Below are positions 1-5,856 of a stretch of DNA of 10,666 nt, piece after piece. This DNA comes from Terrisporobacter othiniensis (lineage in GTDB: Bacteria > Bacillota > Clostridia > Peptostreptococcales > Peptostreptococcaceae). A program made the position numbers and the translations under genes. Below the pieces are notes generated by a model. It made no database searches and was not told the DNA's origin. It worked only from the letters and a program-made list of their open reading frames with translations. The DNA lies in NCBI RefSeq assembly GCF_000808015.1, contig NZ_JWHR01000046.1:1-10666 (forward strand). The letters are read 5' to 3'. Each line of letters starts with the position of its first letter. Position 1 is the stretch's first letter.

Positions 1-1
1 T

Positions 2-364
2 GTATATATAGATAGTGATAAATACAATTTAGAAGATATTGAGAAATACTTACCAAATAAAGTTACTATAAAATCTAATAATTTAGATAACAATACTGTT
101 AGTATAGATTCAAATTTACCAATAAGTAGAAATCTTAATATAGATGGCTATAAATCAGAAGTAAATTTAAATCTTCCACTAGATAGATATAAATTTAAAT
201 TTGATATAAATGCTTATGAAAATATAGATTTAAATGAATTTTTACAAAGCGATTTTGACAATGAAGAAGAATACAACTTAAAAGAATTCAAAAAAACTAT
301 AAATAAAGATTTAAAAAATGAATACAAAGTAAATGTTCACGCAGCAAATATATATTTCGATTAA
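2..364 (+). CDS. C-terminal part of an unidentified protein (5' end outside window)
   Basis: The frame starting at base 2 is open from the window edge to a TAA at 362-364 and gives the last 120 residues of a protein whose start lies upstream. The fragment is rich in Asn, Asp, Lys, Leu and Ile. It has alternating hydrophobic/polar stretches (for example VNLNLPLDRYKFKFDI) that look like beta strands, followed by a charged helix-like tail. I see no membrane segment, no cysteine and no catalytic motif, and I do not recognise the family. The codon choice matches the rest of the window and a strong terminator follows 17 bases after the stop, so it is very likely a real gene end. No function can be assigned from this fragment. 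Confidence 0.75.
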   Translation, partial: VYIDSDKYNLEDIEKYLPNKVTIKSNNLDNNTVSIDSNLPISRNLNIDGYKSEVNLNLPLDRYKFKFDINAYENIDLNEFLQSDFDNEEEYNLKEFKKTINKDLKNEYKVNVHAANIYFD

Positions 365-381
365 AAATATTTTTAACCTTC

Positions 382-417
382 AACAATACAAGTAAAGCCT
401 ACTTGTATTGTTTTTTT
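382..417 (+). terminator. Intrinsic terminator of the first gene
   Basis: There is a perfect 13-bp stem (382-394 with 400-412), a 5-base loop AAGCC and a run of seven T (411-417), starting 17 bases after the stop codon. It isolates the upstream gene from the cysteine-rich gene, which therefore needs its own promoter. Confidence 0.9.
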
Positions 418-432
418 GTATCACAATAAGTA

Positions 433-459
433 ACCAGATGATACTCTTTTCATATAATT
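433..459 (+). promoter_or_regulatory. Candidate late-sporulation (sigma-K-like) promoter
   Basis: CATATAATT at 451-459 differs at one position from the sigma-K -10 consensus CATANNNTA. An AC dinucleotide at 433-434 lies 16 bases upstream, where the short sigma-K -35 element is expected. No convincing TTGACA/TATAAT pair was seen between the terminator and the gene. The element is short and the region AT-rich, so a chance match is possible. The character of the downstream protein makes sporulation control plausible. Confidence 0.35.
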
Positions 460-523
460 ATATTAAGTAACATAAGTTCTATGGGCTTATGGAATAAATA
501 CAACAAAAGGAGTTTGACTTATT

Positions 524-1609
524 ATGAAAAAAAAGAAGAAACAATCTTGTTCTTGCACTCCTCAAAATGAAGCTTGTAAACCAGTTGAAACTGTGAAACC
601 TACTAAAAAATGTGAAGTATGTAAACCATGCGAGACAGTAGTAGAATGTACACCTATTTCATCTTGTAAACCATGTCCTACTGAAAAGAAACCAATGGCT
701 TCTTATGTAGAGTGTCCTTGTGGAGATTATGAGATAACTTGTGTAGATAAATGTGTAGAGTTAGCGAAAAAGGCTGAAGAGTTATTTGAAAAAGCTTGTA
801 AATATGAAGCTAATGCAACACAAACATTTAATCAAGCTAAAGAATGTGAAAAGAGTGCTAAATTATTATCACAAAAAGCATGTAATTTATTGCAAAATGC
901 AAACAAAAGTGAAAATCAAGCAAGAAATGATGAGTGCAAAGCTAAAGAGTTAATGCAAAGAGCTCAAGAATTATCTGAAAAAGCAAGAGCTTTAAAGAAA
1001 GAAGCAGAATGTATTGAAAAAGATGCAAAGGAAAATTGCGAAAAGGCAAAATGTTTATATGAAAAAGCAGAAACTTACAATGAAAAAGCAAAATGCTTAT
1101 ATAATCAAGCGTTAAAATATGACGAAAAAGCATTAGAATGTTACAAAACAGCAGGGGATAAGATAAAAGAATACGAAGGTAAGTCTAAGAAATGTGAAGA
1201 AATGCTAGATAAGTGTGGTAATAAATTACAAAATTGTGAGAATAATTGCGTATCAAAGCCATCAATACAATCTAAAATGGATACTACGCCATCAAAACCA
1301 TCATGTGGATGTAATAAACCTTGTAAAAATACTTGTGAAACTATAGTTGAAAAGACATGTAAATGTGATGATGAAATAATTTATGTGGATATGGATAATA
1401 GTTGCTCTTTTGGAGATTCATGTTCAACTTATGTAAGTCCAATGTATAATATGGCACCAATGCAATGTATGGGTAACTTTACTAATAAATATCCATCATT
1501 AGATAATTCTAATATGTCTCCTTATACTACTACTCAATATGATGAGATGTGGATGAATTATTATATGTATATGCAACAAATGATGCAGCAAATGCCTTAT
1601 AATAAATAA
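524..1609 (+). CDS. Cysteine-rich alanine-heptad coiled-coil protein, probable spore coat/exosporium component
   Basis: This 361-residue protein contains 35 cysteines. There are three visible parts. Residues 1-77 are a Lys/Cys/Pro/Thr-rich head with CxC, CxxC and KPC motifs. Residues 77-242 form a long charged helix with Ala at every seventh position from 84 to 210. Residues 261-361 hold a second Cys cluster (CGCNKPC, CETIVEKTCKC) and then a Met/Tyr/Gln-rich tail. The head and the second cluster share the motif CET[VI]VE. There is no signal peptide, membrane segment or enzyme motif. Cys-rich, Tyr-rich, low-complexity proteins of this kind are typical of clostridial spore coats and exosporia, where cysteines cross-link; the assignment here is inferred from composition and the sporulation-like promoter, not from recognised homology. 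The ATG follows GGAG (509-512) at a rather long spacing of 11 bases. Terminators on both sides make it monocistronic. An alternative is a non-spore structural or metal-binding protein. Confidence 0.85.
   Translation: MKKKKKQSCSCTPQNEACKPVETVKPTKKCEVCKPCETVVECTPISSCKPCPTEKKPMASYVECPCGDYEITCVDKCVELAKKAEELFEKACKYEANATQTFNQAKECEKSAKLLSQKACNLLQNANKSENQARNDECKAKELMQRAQELSEKARALKKEAECIEKDAKENCEKAKCLYEKAETYNEKAKCLYNQALKYDEKALECYKTAGDKIKEYEGKSKKCEEMLDKCGNKLQNCENNCVSKPSIQSKMDTTPSKPSCGCNKPCKNTCETIVEKTCKCDDEIIYVDMDNSCSFGDSCSTYVSPMYNMAPMQCMGNFTNKYPSLDNSNMSPYTTTQYDEMWMNYYMYMQQMMQQMPYNK
752..1237 (+). repeat. Protein heptad array: Ala every 7 residues, capped by Cys
   Basis: Within the cysteine-rich protein, residues 84, 91, 98 and so on to 210 are all alanine: 19 consecutive heptads (codons 773-1153) without a single skip. 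The same register continues outward as Cys77 on the left and Tyr217, Cys224, Cys231, Cys238 on the right. The position three residues after each Ala is mostly Leu, Tyr, Ile or Cys (L87, Y94, C108, L115, L122, L143, L150, L157, I164, L178, Y185, L192, Y199, C206). This gives a classic a/d pattern with Ala at one core position. Other positions are mainly Lys, Glu, Asn and Gln, and the triplet EKA recurs. The DNA copies have diverged, so the periodicity is kept at the protein level. Confidence 0.9.
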
Positions 1610-1630
1610 GATAGGAAAAAATAGGGGGAG

Positions 1631-1660
1631 AAGGTAGAGCTTTTAGTTCTACCTTTTTTA
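1631..1660 (+). terminator. Intrinsic terminator of the cysteine-rich gene
   Basis: A 10-bp stem (1631-1640 with 1646-1655, one G-U pair), a 5-base loop and a T-rich tract through 1659 begin 21 bases after the stop codon. It separates this gene from the riboswitch-controlled ATPase. Confidence 0.85.
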
Positions 1661-1721
1661 CATAAGATGAAGATGTTAAGTTTATGTAAAATGATGAAAA
1701 TATATGGAAATATATTCTAAA

Positions 1722-1748
1722 TTGCGTGATATGATAATATACTATAAA
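1722..1748 (+). promoter_or_regulatory. Possible promoter for the riboswitch-ATPase transcript
   Basis: TTGCGT (1722-1727) and TATAAA (1743-1748) are 15 bases apart, just upstream of the aptamer that begins near 1771. The spacing is short and TATACT at 1738-1743 is an alternative -10, so the exact element is uncertain. A promoter must lie in about 1661-1765 because a terminator precedes and the riboswitch follows. Confidence 0.3.
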
Positions 1749-1767
1749 TATATTATTAAAATAATTA

Positions 1768-1893
1768 ATTCACAGGGGAGTAATTCCGCAGTATATGCGA
1801 GGTAAATCAACATCTTGGCTGATAATTTGGCCTGGTTTATCTTAATGAATGAGACTTGTGTATAGATTTTTCTATGCACAAGTCTCATTTTTT
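1768..1893 (+). promoter_or_regulatory. yybP-ykoY (Mn2+) riboswitch with expression platform
   Basis: Conserved marks of the yybP-ykoY family are visible in order. CACAGGGGAGTAA (1771-1783) forms the 5' side of P1 plus its loop. A small hairpin CGCA/TGCG follows (1787-1799). TCAACAT (1807-1813) is the loop that docks on the first one. A helix closes with GGTTTATC (1834-1841), inside which GGCT (1817-1820) pairs with GGCC (1829-1832). The 3' ATGAGACT (1849-1856) completes the aptamer. P1 pairs CACAGG (1771-1776) with CTTGTG (1855-1860). This family is known to sense Mn2+ and to control Mn2+ exporters. The terminator that follows reuses 1849-1866, so aptamer and terminator exclude each other: Mn2+ binding should stabilise P1, block the terminator and allow transcription of the P-type ATPase 135 bases further on. 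Confidence 0.92.
1849..1893 (+). terminator. Riboswitch-controlled terminator
   Basis: An 18-bp stem (1849-1866 with 1871-1888, one U-G pair), a TTTT loop and a T run through 1893. Its left arm contains the conserved ATGAGACT segment and the 3' strand of P1 of the riboswitch, so it can form only when the aptamer is open. This is the expected OFF state at low Mn2+. Confidence 0.9.
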
Positions 1894-1898
1894 ACATT

Positions 1899-1944
1899 AA
1901 AGTAATTTATAATTTATCTGATTTGTAGATAAATTATAAACTTT
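1899..1944 (+). repeat. Second inverted repeat between riboswitch and ATPase
   Basis: A perfect 14-bp inverted repeat (1906-1919 with 1927-1940) with a 7-base loop, extended by AAAG/CTTT (1899-1902, 1941-1944) around a 3-base bulge. No T tract follows, so it is not a normal terminator. It may be a structured part of the leader RNA or a binding site for a regulator. The arms are nearly all A/T, which weakens the claim of function. Confidence 0.6.
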
Positions 1945-2028
1945 AACCTATTTGAATAGAGCAATGGATTACCTGAAGCAAAGCAAATTTTTAGTTTTAA
2001 AGAATTTAAAATAAAAGGAGGTAATAAA

Positions 2029-4671
2029 ATGAGAGAATACTTACTGGGTTACAAAGAAATATTAAGTTCATTAAAATCTAGTTATGAGGGAATAAGCGAA
2101 GAAGAAAGTAAAATAAGATTAAAAGAAAATGGATTAAATAAACTAGAGGAAGGAAAGAAAACACCATTAATTGTAAAATTTTTAAAAGAGTTAACCAATC
2201 CGATGATAATCATACTTATTGTGGCAGCGATAGTATCAGGTATAACAGCAGCCTATGCCAATGAGTCTTTTGCAGATGTTTTTATAATATTTGCAGTAGT
2301 TGTAATTAATGGAATACTTGGAGTATATCAAGAAAATAAATCAGAAAAGGCCATAGAAGCTTTGCAAGATATGACTGCATCAACATGTAAAGTAATAAGG
2401 AATAATAAACAAGTAATAATTAAAAGTGAAGAACTAGTTCCAGGTGATTTAATTTTATTAGAAGCAGGAGATGCAGTACCTGCTGATGGAAGAATTATAG
2501 AAAGTGTAAGTTTAAAAATTGAAGAAGCAGCTTTAACAGGAGAATCTGTGGCGGTTACAAAACATAATGACATATTATCATTATCATCTGGTGAAAAAGA
2601 TATACCTTTAGGTGATAGAAAAAACATGGTTTACATGGGAAGCTCAGTTGTTTATGGTAGAGGTAGGGTTGTAGTAACAGCTACAGGAATGAATACAGAA
2701 ATGGGGAAAATAGCTCGTGTACTATCAAATACAAAAGAAAGTCAAACACCCTTACAAGTTAAACTAAATCAGCTTAGTAAAATTTTAAGTTTTTTAGTTA
2801 TAGGTATATGTATATTCATATTTTTATTTACTCTTGGAAAATCCTATCCAAATCTAAGTGGAAAAGTATTTATAGATACATTTATGGTAGCTGTAAGCTT
2901 GGCTGTGGCAGCTATACCAGAAGGGTTAGCTACAGTTGTTACAATAGTTTTAGCTATTGGAGTCACAAATATGTCTAAGAAAAGTGCTGTTATAAGAAAG
3001 TTAACAGCAGTAGAAACTTTAGGGTGTGCTCAAATTATATGTTCAGATAAAACAGGGACTTTAACACAAAATAAAATGACAGTAGTTAAATATTATGGTA
3101 ATGATGAAAAACTTTTGGCTAAATCAATGGCACTTTGTAGTGATGCTACATTAGATGAAGATAGTAAAAAAGCAGTGGGAGAGCCAACGGAATGTGCTTT
3201 GGTTAATTATGCATACAATTTAGGACTAAATAAAAATGATTTAATAAAAACTGAGGTACGTGCCGAGGAATTACCTTTTGATTCCAATAGAAAAATGATG
3301 ACTACTATTCATAAACATAAAGATAATTATATTCAATATACAAAAGGAGCTCCTGATGTTGTATTAAAACATTGTAATAAAATATTAATAAATGATAAAG
3401 TAGAAGATCTAAGTGAAGAAATTAGAAATGAGATAATTAAAGAAAATAAAAATATGGCCGATAAAGCTCTTCGTGTATTATGTTCTGCCATAAGATATTA
3501 TGAAGAGGTACCTAAAGAGATTAGTAGTGAGGCTTTAGAAAATAATCTTATATTTTTAGGTCTTACAGGTATGATCGATCCAGTAAGAGAAGAAGTAGTT
3601 GATGCAATAAAAGAATGTAACAGTGCAGGGATTAGACCTATTATGATTACTGGAGATCACAAAGATACAGCAGTTGCTATAGCTATGGAACTTGGGATAA
3701 TTAAAGATAGTAGTGAAGCTATAACTGGTGCTATGTTAAGTGAAATGAATGATGAAGAATTTGAAAAAAATATAGAAAAATATTCAGTATATGCAAGAGT
3801 ACAACCAGAGCATAAAGTTAGAATAGTTAATACATGGAAGAAAAAAGGGAAAATTTCAGCAATGACAGGTGATGGAGTAAATGATGCTCCAGCAATAAAA
3901 AGCGCTGATATAGGTGTAGGTATGGGTATAACTGGTACAGATGTTACTAAAAATGTTTCAGATATGGTCCTTGCCGATGATAACTTTGCTACTATAGTCC
4001 ATGCAGTAAAAGAAGGCAGAAGAATTTATGACAATATAAGAAAGTCTATTCAGTTTTTATTATCATCTAATTTAAGTGAAGTTGTAGCTATATTTTTTGC
4101 TACATTAGTAGGTTTTGTTATTTTAAAGCCTGTTCACTTATTATGGATTAACTTAATAACTGACTGTTTTCCAGCTTTAGCACTTGGAACAGAAAAAGAA
4201 GAGGAGGACATTATGAAAAGATCCCCTAGAAACTCAAGAGAAAGTATATTTGCTGGTGGGGTCAGTAAAGATGTTATATGGCAAGGATTTATGATTGCCA
4301 TAATCACAATAGTAGCTTATGTGGTTGGTCACTATATGGAAAGTGGAATATGGGAGTTTGTAAATAGTGCAGATGGAATGACAATGGCATTTTTAACTAT
4401 GTCCATGGCTGAAATATTCCATTCATTTAACCTTCGTTCTAGAAGACACTCCATATTTACTATAAAGGGTCAAAATAAGTTTTTATGGGGAGCAATGATA
4501 GTATCACTTTTATTGACTCTTGCAGTAATTTATATACCATTCTTATCAAATGCATTTGGGCTTGAAACTATATCGCTTATGGAATATGGTGTATCACTTC
4601 TAATATCATTTACAGTAATACCTATAGTTGAAGTGGTTAAGTTTTTTCAAAGAAGATATGAAGTTAAATAA
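2029..4671 (+). CDS. P-type cation ATPase (Ca2+/Mn2+ exporter type)
   Basis: An 880-residue membrane pump of the P2 (Ca2+-ATPase) class that uses ATP to move divalent cations out of the cytoplasm. Seen in order: N-terminal cation-ATPase domain (about 1-55), M1-M2 (58-100), actuator loop with TGES (170-173), M3 (250-269), M4 with PEGL (297-300), phosphorylation site DKTGT (Asp340), KGAP of the nucleotide domain, ITGDH, TGDGVNDAP (613-621) and M5-M10 at the end. Residues matching the Ca2+ ligands of SERCA are kept: Glu298 (M4), Asn681 and Glu684 (M5), Asn708, Thr711 and Asp712 (M6) and Glu795 (M8). Length is normal and nothing is missing. The ATG has GGAGG at 2017-2021, 7 bases upstream. The upstream Mn2+ riboswitch makes Mn2+ the likely physiological substrate, as for other pumps under this switch; Ca2+ transport is also possible from the motifs. 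It is transcribed alone and closed by a terminator. Confidence 0.95.
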   Translation: MREYLLGYKEILSSLKSSYEGISEEESKIRLKENGLNKLEEGKKTPLIVKFLKELTNPMIIILIVAAIVSGITAAYANESFADVFIIFAVVVINGILGVYQENKSEKAIEALQDMTASTCKVIRNNKQVIIKSEELVPGDLILLEAGDAVPADGRIIESVSLKIEEAALTGESVAVTKHNDILSLSSGEKDIPLGDRKNMVYMGSSVVYGRGRVVVTATGMNTEMGKIARVLSNTKESQTPLQVKLNQLSKILSFLVIGICIFIFLFTLGKSYPNLSGKVFIDTFMVAVSLAVAAIPEGLATVVTIVLAIGVTNMSKKSAVIRKLTAVETLGCAQIICSDKTGTLTQNKMTVVKYYGNDEKLLAKSMALCSDATLDEDSKKAVGEPTECALVNYAYNLGLNKNDLIKTEVRAEELPFDSNRKMMTTIHKHKDNYIQYTKGAPDVVLKHCNKILINDKVEDLSEEIRNEIIKENKNMADKALRVLCSAIRYYEEVPKEISSEALENNLIFLGLTGMIDPVREEVVDAIKECNSAGIRPIMITGDHKDTAVAIAMELGIIKDSSEAITGAMLSEMNDEEFEKNIEKYSVYARVQPEHKVRIVNTWKKKGKISAMTGDGVNDAPAIKSADIGVGMGITGTDVTKNVSDMVLADDNFATIVHAVKEGRRIYDNIRKSIQFLLSSNLSEVVAIFFATLVGFVILKPVHLLWINLITDCFPALALGTEKEEEDIMKRSPRNSRESIFAGGVSKDVIWQGFMIAIITIVAYVVGHYMESGIWEFVNSADGMTMAFLTMSMAEIFHSFNLRSRRHSIFTIKGQNKFLWGAMIVSLLLTLAVIYIPFLSNAFGLETISLMEYGVSLLISFTVIPIVEVVKFFQRRYEVK

Positions 4672-4675
4672 TTAT

Positions 4676-4711
4676 AAAAAGGAACTGTATATTTTTATAC
4701 AGCTCCTTTTT
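4676..4711. terminator. Bidirectional terminator between convergent genes
   Basis: A stem pairing 4681-4691 with 4696-4706 (one A/C mismatch), loop TTTT, flanked by AAAAA on the left and TTTTT on the right. It lies 4 bases after the ATPase stop and about 33 bases beyond the stop of the convergent aminotransferase gene, and can end transcription from both sides. Confidence 0.85.
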
Positions 4712-4744
4712 ATACATAAGCTGAAGTAGGATGCAATAAAATTT

Positions 4745-5839
4745 TTATAACTCATCAATATATTCAAAAGCTTGTAACACTTTTTCTAAGTTCTTTTCTT
4801 TGGGGACTCTTAATCTTACATAATTTTTATCTAAACCCATATAGCTACAACCACTTACTACGACTATATTAAACTTGGAAAATTCTTTTTGAAGATTTAT
4901 ATTTGGGTTTTTATGATGTAATAAAAAAATGGCAACTGTTTTGTCAGTATGAGAGATTATGAGGTTTTTCAATGATTTAAAAAAATAAGACTTAATTTTT
5001 TTATTTATGAATAGAGTTTCATTTATAAAATTATTATCATTCAATGCTATAGAAGCCATTTGTCGTCCGATTTCATTTATACAATAAGGATTAGTAATTT
5101 TATTTAGAGGATTATAGAAATTATTTGGTACAACCATATAACCAGCTCTAATTCCTGCGAGGGAAAAAAATTTAGAAAATGTTTTAAGTATGATTATATT
5201 ATCATAATTGTTTATTAGGTTTATAGATGAGTTTTCTGGGCTCATATAATCACCATATGCTTCATCAACTATAATAACTATTTTGTATTCTTTTGCAATT
5301 TTAACGATTTTTTCAATTTGTTTTAATGAAATAATTTGACCTGTAGGATTATTAGGATTGTCTAAATATATTAATTTATACTTATTATCTATAAGTTTTA
5401 TAAATTCATCCTCATCAAAAATGTGATTATTTTCTTCTTTTAAGGTATAATAATTAAAATTTCCTCCATGCATTTTAACATCCATAGCATACTCTGGAAA
5501 TTGAGGTGTACATCCTAGAACATTATCATTAGGTTGTAAAAACAATTTATTTGATAAATATATTCCGTTAATTGAACCCTCAGTTAATATAATATTATTT
5601 ACTTTTAAGCAGATATTATTATTCCAGTAATCTATTATAGATTTTTTTAGAAGATTTCCATGAGGATAGTCTTTTAGAGTAGAGTAGTTTAAATTATTAA
5701 AAGCATCTTTTACATTTGATGAAAAGGTAATAGTATTTATTCCGTCATAACAGTTTATGCATATTTTAGACAAATCCTCATCTTTTGCATAAGATAAAAA
5801 ATCCTCTTCCATAATATATTTGTTAATTTTATAATTCAA
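4745..5839 (-). CDS. HisC-like class I/II aminotransferase (PLP, fold type I)
   Basis: A 364-residue cytosolic PLP enzyme of the histidinol-phosphate aminotransferase type. Visible active-site motifs: NPNNPTG (161-167), DEAY (192-195, Asp binds the pyridine nitrogen), TFSKFFSLAGIRAGY with Lys223 as the Schiff-base lysine and Arg231, and YVRLR near the C-terminus with Arg342 as candidate carboxylate binder. The motif around Lys223 is closer to HisC than to threonine-phosphate decarboxylase (CobD), but the family is broad and the substrate cannot be read from sequence. No other histidine genes are near, so a role in histidine synthesis is unlikely from context. The start is TTG at 5839-5837, preceded by GAGG at a 7-base gap; the next in-frame ATG (codon 10) has no ribosome binding site. 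It begins 17 bases after the class III PLP gene, so the two are almost certainly co-transcribed and probably act in one pathway. Confidence 0.88.
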   Translation of the reverse strand: MNYKINKYIMEEDFLSYAKDEDLSKICINCYDGINTITFSSNVKDAFNNLNYSTLKDYPHGNLLKKSIIDYWNNNICLKVNNIILTEGSINGIYLSNKLFLQPNDNVLGCTPQFPEYAMDVKMHGGNFNYYTLKEENNHIFDEDEFIKLIDNKYKLIYLDNPNNPTGQIISLKQIEKIVKIAKEYKIVIIVDEAYGDYMSPENSSINLINNYDNIIILKTFSKFFSLAGIRAGYMVVPNNFYNPLNKITNPYCINEIGRQMASIALNDNNFINETLFINKKIKSYFFKSLKNLIISHTDKTVAIFLLHHKNPNINLQKEFSKFNIVVVSGCSYMGLDKNYVRLRVPKEKNLEKVLQAFEYIDEL

Positions 5840-5856
5840 ATATTAACCTCATTTTG

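Noticed and set aside
942..1133. Minus-strand open frame of 63 codons inside the cysteine-rich gene
   Set aside because: It is a shadow of the Lys/Glu/Ala heptad codons: Leu/Phe/Ile-rich, without a ribosome binding site.
1906..1940. Intrinsic terminator in the ATPase leader
   Set aside because: The stem has no G/C-rich core and no T tract after it, so it was kept as an inverted repeat only.
2328..2627. Minus-strand open frame of 99 codons inside the ATPase gene
   Set aside because: It overlaps an intact, well-recognised gene, including the TGES region, and has no family resemblance.
4745..5839. Threonine-phosphate decarboxylase (CobD) or true HisC
   Set aside because: No cobalamin or histidine genes are nearby, and the lysine motif is only generally HisC-like; left as HisC-like.
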